From: Branchiostoma floridae
Lineage: Eukaryota; Chordata; Leptocardii; Amphioxiformes; Branchiostomatidae
Direction: 5' to 3'
Assembly (NCBI RefSeq): GCF_000003815.2
Contig: NC_049992.1
Location: forward strand, 13,858,841-13,922,840
DNA length: 64,000 nt
Of the stretch, positions 10,861 through 22,129 are shown one piece after another. Made by a program: the position numbers and the translations under genes. The first letter of the stretch is position 1. Each line of letters opens with the position of its first letter. The notes beneath the pieces were generated by a model. That model saw nothing but the letters and a program-made list of their open reading frames with translations. It ran no database searches and was not told where the DNA came from.

Positions 10861-13540
10861 GTCTCGACAACATAACAGATATCCCCTCCTAAGGCCCGAC
10901 ATTATCAAAGGACCGATCCACAGGTGGCAAGAGCGGAGATGCTGCCACAATAACAGACCATGGCACACATATTGGACACACATTGCAGCTATTTACCAAA
11001 GAATACATAACACAAACTTTAGCTTGAAAACCATCATCAGTAGTGATAATGAACAAAGAGAAAATAATTTGTCTTTAAGAATAATGATAAATGAGAAGCA
11101 CTGCAGATATGGTAAAAGCCCTGGGAAGATGTGGTGATCATGGATGACATAACAGGTATGCATTGTCTTAAATTTAATCAAATGGCATATTTTATGAAGT
11201 ATAATAGATTATAGTGAAAAACTGCGATACATCCAGTTCTGTATAGTGTTGGAGGAGAAAATCTTCAGGTAGGCTTCAATTGGCCAACATAAAAACACAA
11301 ATACAACAAAAATGATTATCTGAGGACCAAGGAAAGATACACTATCTACCTTACTAAAAACCCTTTCATCAAACTTTCGTCGTGGTCAAAATAGATTATA
11401 GCTTATCTCTGATCTAATTACAGCAGATATGATTGGCAAATGTTAGAAGAAAGAACTCTCTTGGGATTTTCGTCGGTTTGAAAAACACGACATGCGCGAT
11501 GATGTGCCTTGCAACAGTTCTCCCTGTTCTTGACATCTCCAAAATACCACCGAACCCTACCTGCGTCATTGCAGCTAAGCAACGGTTTCCATGCCAACGG
11601 GTATTTGTATCGAATTGGCCTCTGGAGCCTGTTCCCTGCAAAACCAATCTATTTCAAACCGGAGAGGACCGACGTGGAAAACGCGAGTCGAGATCCACGA
11701 AAACAAATAAAGCCGAGTGGCGACGGCGCTCTTATGGAATATGCTTCTTCAAGAAGTGTTGTTCTTGGTCTTGGAGACTTTGCGTTCTTTGTCCTGAAAC
11801 AATACAAGACACTAGTACATGCCCCTGGACCGCACAATAATGAGACACACACGATGCCAGCTGCATGAACCACACTAGATGTCACAAGAGAAACATGGTG
11901 CCTTGTCGTCACAGCTGTCTGGACAGCACCTTTTCGGACAGGAGACCTTTCTTATCGTCGTGGATACTAGGTACAACGTACAGAGCATTGGGGGAAACCT
12001 ATGGACTATAAGCCTCGGAAGACTTGACGAAGGATTTTTTTTGTGATCATTAAACGTATTTTCTGTTACGACATTTTTTTCCATGTGTGAAAACTGCGTT
12101 TCAAAACACATTCCACTCAAGGCTGCATGTGGTTTAACTTGGTCGAAGAGGTATGAGGAAAAAGTGACGTACCAGGGCATCTATGGTGCTGTGACAGTCG
12201 ATCTCAATGTCCAAACAGAACAGAATCATCGCTAGGAAACCAGACACAGTCCCACGATGGTTGGTCGGTGTCCAGGGAGTAGGGCAACGTGAGGAGCCAT
12301 TTTGATCCCTACCTACACTACAAGTTATCTCTCTGTGGCTAGTTAGTTCACATAGCTCTCTCATAGTCATAATCTGCAACTAAATACTTCCAAATATCAC
12401 ACAGCAGTGCTGAAAACTAAATAGAATAGAGAATAATACACTATGTTGATGACCTCTCTGTTCCCCTGCTCTTTCGAATGATCCACTGCATTAACATACT
12501 GTTACTACTTACCTTATCATCTTCAACATCTTCAGATCAAAGTAATCATCTTCATGTACGAACACGATGACATATTCAGTATTGTAAATGCATGAATGAC
12601 GAATATGAAACATTACAAAGGTGACGTCATGTACGAATGGACGATCGGTGTCATTCGTGATCATGGAGAAGCATGGGACAAAGGTACGTCCGCAAACCAG
12701 CAGGTAAGTGCCCTGTTCTTGCCATGATAATTTACAGTAATTACAGTTCATCATTTCTTCCATAAAATCTGGTCGTATTACACGTGGAAGAGTCCATATG
12801 AATACAAAATGAAATATTTTTTAACTAGTGACTCAGTTTACCAATTTCTTTCAAGACACTCATCGGCTATTTCGAACAATATTGAATGTATATAATATCA
12901 GATGGCGGATAGTTGTTACGGATTATCCTCGGTTCGGGTAAAATATTTATTTTTCTTGTAATTCTTTGATAAATTGCTGACATACGAGGGATGAACAGTG
13001 AGTTCACGGTCTCATCCAGAAATAAGGTGTACAATTGAAATTTCGGGGTAAAGTTCTGCAGTATGAAATCTTTCATGGCTTCTACCATTAGTTACAAAAA
13101 AAAGAATCATACATTTTATCAATGAAGCCTTTCCATGAACAAGTGCAAGTCGACCCGCACACCTCATGTCACAGTTTAATTGTCCATGTTTTCTTTTTCT
13201 TTTTATCTCTCCTGACAATACTAGATAAATTAATGATCACAATGGTTTCAGACGTCCACATAATCAGTATGCTAAAGATTTCAGATGTGCAACTTTAGTG
13301 AGGTCAAGAAGTTATTGATCATAGCCTCACATATGAACATCTAAAATTGCATTGATGATACAATGTACTGTCTTAATCATTGATGTCAGTTTGACATAAT
13401 TGTCATGCTTTAAAGCTTGACTATTTTATTTTGTTGCAAGATATTTATTGCTGTGATTTCAAGAGGTAGGTAAGTAAGTTGAATATCACCAACTGAGATC
13501 AGCTTTCAAACTGTTTCCGCGATGTTGTCCAACTCTGTCA
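10861..13540. other. Intergenic with anonymous ORFs
   Basis: An ATG-less plus frame overlapping 11433-11868 contains a GLGDF-like string but nothing around it supports a gene. An X-box-like GTTTCCATGCCAAC lies near 11586. No mobile element was recognised. Confidence 0.3.
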
Positions 13541-13544
13541 CAGC

Positions 13545-13735
13545 TGTTGCAACAGGCTCCTATCAATAGTTACATGAAAAACAGTTGTTGCAACAGGCTC
13601 CTANNNNNNNNNNNNNNNNNNNNNNNNNNNNNNNNNNNNNNNNNNNNNNNNNNNNNNNNNNNNNNNNNNNNNNNNNNNNNNNNNNNNNNNNNNNNNNNNN
13701 NNNATAGTTACATGAAATAATCATAAATTTAATCT
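13545..13735. repeat. 42-bp tandem repeat interrupted by an assembly gap
   Basis: A unit beginning GTTGCAACAGGCTCCTATC recurs at 13545 and 13587 (period 42 bp). The sequence right of the 100-N gap (13604-13703) resumes within the same unit (ATAGTTACATGAAA). The gap is therefore probably a collapsed tandem array of unknown length. Confidence 0.75.
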
Positions 13736-13959
13736 CGAATCTGGTTTACTAACGGTTACAGCAGTTGTACAAACCATATCATGCGTGCTGATTGACCTGC
13801 TTTCTGACGTGACAGAAACTCAGAAACCAGCTCGGACTGGTTGGATCTATTTTAGAAGCGTTGTTTTGACAGCACCTCTCGAGCGTCACAGATGATTCGA
13901 ATGCGAATACTTACCATAGAAACTGTATATCAATCAATCAATCAGACAGATCAAAAGAA

Positions 13960-14296
13960 ACCAGATGGTTGTACCTAAACTTCAGAGGATCCATGTACCT
14001 AAAACACAGAAGCTCGGAGCATCTTTATACCCGATTCCTAAAACAGACTACCACCAGAAACATGCACCGCCCCAACTCTAGCTTCTTTCAAGAGACTCTT
14101 GCAGTAACACAAGTAACCAGAACGTAGGGTCATGACTTCATTTTATGAAGCCTTGTCTGTTTATAGATTTATCAAGACTTAGATAATTCAATTTGTATCT
14201 TTATCATATTTTACCTTGTTCCGTACCTCGTCCACTCCAGTGACCTTAATGAAAAGCGGCCTACAGGCCAATTTGAGTTTCTCAATAAAAAAGGCT
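13960..14296 (+). mobile_element. Degraded CR1-like retroelement 3' end
   Basis: Near 14050-14106 the plus strand encodes LPPETCTAPTLASFKRLLQ and a stop, the typical last residues of a CR1-clade reverse transcriptase. The preceding Trp codon is apparently changed to a stop. The 3' UTR carries AATGAAAAGCGGCCTACAGG and a terminal AATAAA. The same tail occurs inverted at 18222-18290. Non-functional remnant. Confidence 0.65.
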
Positions 14297-15630
14297 CATT
14301 CCGATGACACAACAAAACCAGACAAAATACAACACCCCAGTGTGAAAAGTGACCTTGAAATATAGAAGCTGTAAGTCCATGAGATTTTTGCGTGGCCAGA
14401 ACTGAAAAACATCTCATACTTGAATTGGAGTATTTTGGATGTTTTAGATTTTAGTATCTGTATAATAATATATATATGGAGAATCCTAATAAATCATCAA
14501 TCAATAAGTAATCCCAACCTTCTCCAACCATCGATGCCTGGACGTCCATTGGTGGCAAGCTCGGCTGTGGTTGGCAATTGGTGGGCGATGTTGGCTAGAA
14601 GTCGGCTGCGCCAACCAAATATTTTGAAATCTTTCAAACAGTCGTGCCAGGACAGGATGTCTGGAATAGGTGGGGAACTGGCTGATTGGCTGATGATTAA
14701 GGCTAAGTCAGCAATGGTTGTTAGGAGTCAAATTTGACCCCAAACGCGCCAAAACTACTGCTACACATCACTCCAGGTCCTTCGACGAATCTCTTCAAAC
14801 TCCCTCCCAACCCAGGCGACTACTCACCAGAACTTGTGACAACCATGCCCAACCTTCACACAACCAGCACATAAGCTAACAACAGAAAAACAGTAAAAGC
14901 TGATCTGCCCTGAATAACCTGCCCTGAATGGTGATTTCATAAACGCACTTATATAACATATAGTTATCAAGTATATATTGTCACGTGTAATCACACCAGA
15001 TGCTCAGAGGATAGCGTATTTCAGATTAGAGTGGATATTGAATATGTCTCTTAATAACAGATGACGATATCTTAAGTTTGATATTTCCGAGCCACAAGTA
15101 TCGGTGTAAAGAAAGTTTGGAGTATTATGTCTGGAATGCAAGAAAAACCGCCATTATGTATTGCATTAAACAGACTTAACTAAAGATTAAGCTTGTTAAT
15201 GTTATTTTATTGAGACAGAATCTACGATTTCACCGCATTCACTGATACTTTGGATATCACAGTGTCTGTACTGTACATGTATTGAAATAGATAAATCATC
15301 ACGAGCTTAATAGACACACATGAATATGTACCTTGTCCATAGCCCCTCTCCTATGTATGTCTCCACTGCCATTGTCGTCACAGAGGGATATCTGAAGTCT
15401 CGCTTATTATGAACGATCGAATGAACGTTGCATTTATTTTTGAAGGGTTTTATTTTCGTCTTCGCGATCGTGTATCAATGTTACATCATTTTCCACAGGA
15501 ATATTACATAGGTGGATCTTCTCAAGGGCTACATTCAACGAAGCTTCAGCGGTAAAATGAAAAATTGTATTAAACATGTGTATGTGTACGTGTACTAGCA
15601 TGTGTACTAGTATGTGTATTAGTATGTGTA

Positions 15631-15632
<2 letters not shown>
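14297..15632. other. Intergenic, nothing supported
   Basis: A plus frame at 14420-14737 has no recognisable domain. The rest is unique AT-rich sequence leading into a TG microsatellite. Confidence 0.35.

Positions 15633-15693
<61 letters not shown>
15633..15693. repeat. (TG)n microsatellite
   Basis: About 60 bp of TG, flanked by degenerate GTATGTGT units on the left and TCTG/TGTG-rich sequence on the right. Frames across it are artefacts. Confidence 0.95.
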
Positions 15694-15695
<2 letters not shown>

Positions 15696-15979
15696 CTTTC
15701 TGTATGTATGTCTGCCTGCATTTCTGTCTGTGTGTAGGTTATCTGGTTGTCTGTCTGTGTGTGTATTCGTGTTTCCGCGTATTTATGGCCAGCATAATTT
15801 ACAACCCTCTGTATTGATAGTAATGTTATTTGGTATGTGGGCACGTGTTGGGGAGACGAAGGTCAAGATCAATTTGGCGCTCCTGGAGTGTGGTACGTGT
15901 AGTAAAGGAGACATCACTTAAAATAGACTATTCTATTTGCAATCTGCATAATCAATTAGGCAAAGCAAAACAATACATT

Positions 15980-15981
<2 letters not shown>

Positions 15982-16013
<32 letters not shown>

Positions 16014-16014
16014 T
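15982..16014. repeat. (TTTC)n microsatellite
   Basis: Eight uninterrupted TTTC units. Confidence 0.95.
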
Positions 16015-16212
16015 CATAGTCTTTGTGTTGCTGGATCTACCACGATCATGTGTCTTTCTCTGTTACTATGTCCAGCTAAACATACACCTGTGTGATACCG
16101 GTGCTGCAATTATCATTCAATCGATAGAGGGCGTTACTGTGGAGGCGTACAGGGTACTTCAGGTGGCTGTACGAAAACTGCGTGTCCTACGTGCCAAACT
16201 CCGCGTCGTCAA

Positions 16213-16220
16213 TATAAAAG
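16213..16220 (+). promoter_or_regulatory. Isolated consensus TATA box
   Basis: TATAAAAG is a perfect TATA consensus following GC-richer sequence. No first exon is recognised within 300 bp downstream, so it may be fortuitous. Confidence 0.2.
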
Positions 16221-17641
16221 ATAATCTTCTTTAGTAGATAACGTTTACTTACCGCTTACCGGTCCCTTGAGCGGGGGTGGTCGTGGGGGCACTTACCTCC
16301 GTCAAAAATGTTCTATTGTTCGCTTTGTTGCTTTGTGGATGTTAGCTGCACGTAGACCTTTGCCAAAGAAAGAGGTACACCGGTGGTTAAGTCCCAATAA
16401 AGATTTGGATTGTAGATTTAAACTCATAAGAAGGATTGACTATTGTTGGGATCATGTCATAACCGTTAGGATACTGTCATTTGATATACAGCGAGGGTTT
16501 TCGGCTGCTATTCTTGCTATATTACAGTATCTTTTTCTGTAATATTGTGGATGATAGGACCAAGTGGAGATTTGAAATTTAGATGACGATGATGATAATG
16601 CAAGAGATAACGATTCGAGATTGTAGACCAGCTAGAGCTAGGAATCAGTATATGTACTGTATATACCAAAACATTTCCATGTTTTCCCTCGTACGCATAC
16701 CGGCGAAGATTTACACTGTGGTGCTGTTTATTCTGTGCTTCCCGTGATAGTGGCCAAATAGCGAATAGCCACGTTTTCTGCTCCCTTGTCCTTTTCTGTG
16801 AAACTGCAGTTGGTGCTGAAGCAGTTTTTAAAAGATTTGGATACTTTCATTTCTTTTTACAGACACTCTATGACAGATAAGGACAATACAAAAGTAAACT
16901 CAACATTTCTTTACATAGTGAGTGAAGTCAACCATATAGTATTATATACCGATATTCAGTGAGAGAAGTTGTAACATCATTACATCATACAAGCATGTTT
17001 AAAAACTGTGATCTTCCTAGGGGAACATGCCTACATATGGCTGATCACTGTCTTGTGTGACTGACTGCACAGTGGGGGTGTCTGTTGACATGTACAGTTT
17101 CACCATATTTTCGGTAAAACCTAATCTTTGCAAGGTTGCACTTTTGAAGGGAATGAACCCTCAGATTGCTGATATACTAAGTTAATGATTATAAACTATT
17201 CTGAAGTGATAAGGTATGGGTGTTACTTAAGATCTTGACTGTTCTCCTTCTCGGCGGTCGTTTTGTAGATTAACTTTTGATAATGTCTTAAGGCCTTGAC
17301 CTTTTATTGGTGTTTTAAGAAACGCCAGGAATAAGACATTATGAGGGAGATATGTTAAAAGTTACTGAATAGATCATTCTCGTCAATATTCTGTTCTCAA
17401 GAATATTTTCAATTTTAGGGCCAAAATCGTACATAGTGCACCTTTAAGGTTCGATAGAGATTTCTCACGTCGTTGAATTATATGCAACTCTTGGAAATCA
17501 GGACGGAGCCAGATTCTGCAGATTTCGTGTTATCCGCATGGTGGCGCGCTCTCTTCTCACAGCTAGCCCTCCGCAAAAGACAGCTCAATGCAGATTAACC
17601 ATTTATGATACCAATACTGTCAATGTTTCATTGATTTGTTT

Positions 17642-17644
<3 letters not shown>
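16221..17644. other. Intergenic, nothing supported
   Basis: A plus frame over 16267-16542 lacks an ATG start and any domain. No repeat family was recognised. Confidence 0.35.

Positions 17645-17679
<35 letters not shown>
17645..17679. repeat. (AT)n microsatellite
   Basis: Uninterrupted AT dinucleotides. Confidence 0.95.
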
Positions 17680-17681
<2 letters not shown>

Positions 17682-17791
17682 GTTTTATGTCATGAAAATA
17701 GAGAATAGATTTACTGACCATTTCTCAACAATATATTCTTCCGGACAATATCTGCACACGACGTCCAATTTACAGGGTCGGCTGTGGGTAA

Positions 17792-17942
17792 TCTCCAAGC
17801 AGATACTACGGTAGCATAAGAAAGTATCAAAAGCTGGCGGAAGAGTGTTACGCTACCGGTGACCGTTTGACTCCCTTTGGTCGGCTATACTCCTTGGCCA
17901 GCTTTGATACTATCTTATGGCACCGTAGGATCTGCTTGGAGA
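17792..17942. mobile_element. MITE with TCTCCAAGCAGA termini
   Basis: Both ends are inverted copies: TCTCCAAGCAGAT on the left and its complement on the right. The homology runs inward for about 45 bp (CTACGGT, ATAAGA, GTATCAAA, GCTGGC). No coding capacity and no clear target duplication. The terminal motif is shared with elements at 31089 and 31311. Confidence 0.65.
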
Positions 17943-17994
17943 CTAGTGTGTGAGCATGACTGCTGTCCGACTCACGACGTTTGACCTCCGTGTC

Positions 17995-18008
17995 GTCACC
18001 ATAGCAAC
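17995..18008. promoter_or_regulatory. Perfect RFX X-box
   Basis: GTCACCATAGCAAC matches the RFX X-box consensus (GTNRCC, two-base spacer, RGYAAC). In animals such sites often control ciliary genes. No gene is identified beside it. Confidence 0.3.
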
Positions 18009-18221
18009 GGGATTCACGCTGAAAAAGCATGCTGATATATCTCGTAAAGAACAACGACATATTGGCCCATTTTCCGCACCAATTATCCGACAAACAATAC
18101 AGTACGTGTCCACGTGTTAACACAGGTGAAGATACTATAGTCCCTCACTGTTGTTGTAGTTTTTCCTCTTCCTCCAATAGCCTATTGATTACGCCTGCGT
18201 CTTGCTAGATTTCTTTGTTTC

Positions 18222-18610
18222 TTTGAACCTTTATTCATGGAAGCTCAAATCGACCTGCAGGCCGCTTTTCATTGAGTTATGAGGGAGGTAAGGGTCAGAT
18301 AAAATATAACAGAGATACAGATTACGTTGAGGCCTAATAAATCTATTAACATATATTATTACATATACATGGTAAAGAAACATACAGTAGAGGGAAAGCT
18401 CATGGTTCATGGTCTGTGTCTGTTTGTTATGGTCATTTCTTTTACTTCTAGAGTCTCTTAGATTAGGTCAGATTTGGAGCCTTACGTGTGTCTGGCTGTA
18501 GGTTGTTCCAGACATTGTACCCAAAGATCTGGGTACAACTTAATCTTTCCCTGTCAATTTACAGGGACGAAATCTAGGAGTTGTATTTTCTCTCAAAGTT
18601 GGACTCATCT
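18222..18610 (-). mobile_element. Degraded CR1-like retroelement 3' end
   Basis: On the minus strand, 18480-18540 encodes YNVWNNLQPDTRKAPNLT followed by a stop and a frame-shifted SFKRL-like remnant, the usual C-terminus of a CR1-clade reverse transcriptase. Further downstream come AATGAAAAGCGGCCTGCAGG and ATGAATAAAGG, the same tail as at 13960-14296. The copy is 5'-truncated and frameshifted. Confidence 0.65.
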
Positions 18611-20193
18611 CCTTAAATCAGAAATTTAAGCAGTAAAGTATGAAGGATAATTCATTAGTTTTGCTAGATATAAACATCCCAGTACTAAAATCTAATGTAG
18701 ATAAACGTAAGAAGAAAGGAGAAATGAAATAGTGATAACACAAAATTTATCTGTATCTAAGAGAGTTTACTCTTTTTCGTTTGCCGTAAGTATTCATTAA
18801 CATTAAATGTTTCACAATACCGATCATTGCTCTCCAGTCGAGGAATATATTTCTTTTTTTAATATCTTTCGGGTAGTTACCATTATCATTGAATCATCAT
18901 ACAAAATCAACTTTTGAAATTATACTCTTTTCTCATATGAGCGCTGCTGCCTATTATAACTACAAGGGGCCTCCTTGTTCTGACCAAAAGACCGTGTGCT
19001 AACCGTATAGATTGGTCTAACCAAGGCGGTGGTGGTGTCAATAGGGGAGCCGTCTAATGCAAATTTACAGTGTATTATTGCCGGTCCAGTCTTCTTGACT
19101 CAAAGGGGTGTAGGCACGGTTGGTGTAAACAAAGGCAAAAATCTGTACTTACAAATAGATTTTTATAGATAATTCATACTGAAGATCTTCTTATCAAGTG
19201 TGTAGCTATGGCATATCGATCTCCATGTCTATGATCGAACTTTATTATCAATGAGTTCACGACTTAGAATATCTAACGATCTAATCACCACCCCTATTTT
19301 GCAATGGTAGGTTCTAATCCCAGGGATTGCCTTCATCAGCAAACCTCCCTTGGAACTGCCCAGACGTTCCCTAACTCAACACAAATTATCCCACCTCTCT
19401 GTGCGAGATATTTGTTCACAAACACAGGCTTAAATATGACTTGGTGATCACCAAAGCGTGCCAGTTTTCAATTAGTCCCACCCTCTGCTTACAGCCCACG
19501 CATGGCATTTGAACTGGGCTCGTTTTGCACATTAGATATCCTGTTGTTTTGTGTATATTTCAGGAACTGGTCCATTTCGCTCAGTAAGTGAATAAACCCA
19601 CAAGAGTGTACGGGGTGAGGTGTGGCTGAAATGGCGGCGAAGTTTGTACTGGACGTTTGAATGGATCTACCTTGCGGAACTGCCCAGTGCCGTGCGTAGT
19701 GTGTATGACAGGAAGAGTACTGCTTTGTGACGGTTTGGAATGACGTCCGATGACGCGTGGATGCGGTGAAGGTTGTGTCAGAACAATTATGGAGGGGGAC
19801 AAGAATGCAAGATTCGTTTTCCTGACGTTTTCAACTGGATAAAAGATCTTTGTGTGAGAGGGGAAATACGTCCGAAGCACATGTTCTGTCAGATGTGTCC
19901 CCGTATCGTGCAATGCCTTGCCTCTCGGTGCCGTAACCAAGACCGCCCGACGCCAAAGCCCCGCGCGAGCCCTTCGGAAAAAGGACCTCGCTAATAGCGG
20001 TGACAACACGATACTAGGATCCTCTACCGTGTACTATACAATCGGGGCCAATCTCTACAGCTGAAATCTGAGCCGACCGTGTCACCCTCCCAGTAGTGCT
20101 GTAACAAGCCTCGTTTGTGCTGACTGCTCGCACGCAATGTTCTCTCAAGACGCTGCGTCTTAAGAAGGACCTCATCAGACGTCTTACAAGAAA
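18611..20193. other. Intergenic; GC rises towards the right end
   Basis: Nothing coding is supported. From about 19880 the sequence becomes CpG-richer (CCGCCCGACG, CCGCGCG), which could be the upstream part of a promoter for the candidate exon at 20194. A nine-codon upstream ORF starts at 20137. Confidence 0.3.
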
Positions 20194-20313
20194 ATGCCGA
20201 AAAAGGCGAGGACTTTGCGATTCGACAAAACAGTGCGGAACTGCAACATCGGTGAAGAGTTGGGTATCTCAGCTGGATTGCGTGTGGTTTACGTGCCACA
20301 ACTTACAGCACAG
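20194..20313 (+). CDS. Candidate first coding exon, unidentified gene
   Basis: An ATG with A at -3 opens a 40-codon basic segment (starts MPKKARTLRFDKTVRN, ends VVYVPQLTAQ) that runs exactly to a strong donor, CAG followed by GTGAGT, in phase 0. It lies downstream of a CpG-richer region. I do not recognise the peptide and no downstream exon was identified, so the gene is unproven. It could also be the start of a non-coding transcript. Confidence 0.25.
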
Positions 20314-21868
20314 GTGAGTGCGATACGTTGTACGTTATGTCATTGTACCTACGGAAATCTGACACCAACATTCGGATAATTGTGGGGATATTCTTGTTAT
20401 TGTTGATGTTGTTGCCTATGCTCTGTGATGCATTTCATTTTCTCGTCCTTCATAGTCTGTGCATTCCCTGCTCATTATCGTACCTGTATCTAACGCTTCG
20501 CTCTTTCATCTGTTTTGATCGCTGGTAGAAAAACATAGCTGTATCACCTATCAGTATCAATGGTCGCACCGAGAGCAGAAACCCGAAACCACGCGTGGCA
20601 GTTGTGACTGTTTGAAAAAAATAACAGTCGCGCTCTAAATTTCCTGACCTGAAAGGAAATATTCTTTTAATTCAAAAGAGTGTGGAGAAAAAAAATCTGT
20701 TTTTGAGAGAAAAATCCATCCTCCCTGCTGTGTGTACCCCTCCCCTACTCTAAATCTGGTGGCGTGTCAGCACAGTTTGCATAGGCATATTTGTCTCACA
20801 ATGGAGCGTTGTGCCGGTACAGGGTCCTGTCATGCCAGGTATGCTTGTATCTTAAATGGTCCTAACACAGAAGACTAGCCCTCTCAGAAAGTGTCCCGTT
20901 AAGTGTTTTATATTGTCTGGGCAAAAACACGAAAAGAACGCTCTCAGTACAGAATACGACTCGCGAGGAGGGGGGTGGCGAAGGGGTAAACAATGGACGA
21001 CATTGGACAATGCCTATCGCGCATGACGAATAGTCGAATACGCCTCTTCAGCAAACAAATGATTTTCACACAGCTGATAATAATACCCACTCCAGCCGTA
21101 CATAATAATGCACAAAGGCAGGCTTTTTTTCTCGATCATGGTCCGGAAACAGACTACCAATCGGAATGTTTTCTTCTCAAACTTGCCCTATCGGTCAAAT
21201 AAACCAACACTTGGCTGGCAAAATAGCCTTAACCCTTACAAAAATATTGTGCTATTTTTTTTTCTCTACTGATTCTTCCTGAACACATGGTGTAAAATGC
21301 GGGGCGGGATTCTAAAAATAAAGATACTTACAAAAGTAAACAATGCCCGCTCCTTCGTCTCTCCCGCAGCGTGGTAATCACTGCATTTGTTTTCATTTGT
21401 AATTGTTTCTTTATTGCTTCCTTTCTTACAATGCAAGTAACATTGAGTAGATATGATGTGTGTATATAAATATATATATATAAGGTGCTATTGTTTTGAG
21501 TCTCATCTAGGACTGAAAATAGCTGGATTATTTTTCTACGGAACACTAGGGTATCCGAGAAGCCGCGGAATAAATAGGACAAGCAAACAGCAGAGCAATT
21601 CACGACGTCATACCTCTTCTGCTTTCTTTTACAAGAATGCCCCGGTCGACTGGGTGCTTTGTTATGTGTACCCCACGTCGACAGGGCGTTCAAATGGGAG
21701 GTCCATGGGGGACTGACCATTTCTGTACCCCATTACGTGACATACTGAACTTTGCAACCACAATAACATAACCAGCCCATATACTATAGTCGAAATTGGA
21801 CCTCCACCCCCAACAAACGCAAACCTTCCACTGACATCCCTCCCCAACTTCATAATTTCAACCTTTTC
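20314..21868. other. Intergenic or intronic, nothing further supported
   Basis: If the exon at 20194 is real this would be its first intron. It contains a short (AT)n tract near 21470 and several domain-free frames. Confidence 0.3.
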
Positions 21869-21904
21869 TCCCAGCATGCATTGTCTCTTCGTCGCCATAG
21901 CAAC
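21869..21904. promoter_or_regulatory. ZNF143-like core plus RFX X-box
   Basis: TCCCAGCATGC (21869-21879) matches the core of the ZNF143/SBS promoter motif. GTCGCCATAGCAAC (21891-21904) is a perfect RFX X-box. Both are promoter-proximal motifs in animals and lie 70-110 bp upstream of an ATG-donor candidate exon at 21977. Co-occurrence is seen; promoter activity is inferred. Confidence 0.35.
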
Positions 21905-21976
21905 GTAACATTCTAGTACATGATTCTACCATCTCTGTCCCAGTCTAGGTGCATCTTGTGCACCCGGTAAATATGC

Positions 21977-22129
21977 ATGTTTGAGTTGCCCCTACTCTTG
22001 ACCTTTGACCCTCGTGGTAAACACCTTCCGAATTGTCATGTCTTTTCATCCATCGGCCATGATGGTACAGTCCTCAATATGTACAGAAAAGAGAGGGGAA
22101 TTCGTGTCTTCCGTGTTATGACAACAAAG
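21977..22129 (+). CDS. Candidate first coding exon, unidentified
   Basis: ATG opens 51 codons (begins MFELPLLLTFDPRGKHLPN, ends FRVMTTK) ending at AAAG followed by GTAGGT, a good donor in phase 0. It is downstream of the ZNF143-like and RFX sites. No family was recognised and no following exon was found. Low-confidence gene start. Confidence 0.2.

Noticed and set aside
11509-11868. Plus frame with LGLGDFAFF, resembling the presenilin GxGD active-site motif
   Set aside because: Only about ten residues match; no neighbouring transmembrane segment, PAL motif or splice context is present. A chance match is more likely.
15434-15921. Cys/Val-rich and Thr/His-rich frames
   Set aside because: Translations of the (TG)n microsatellite and its flanks.
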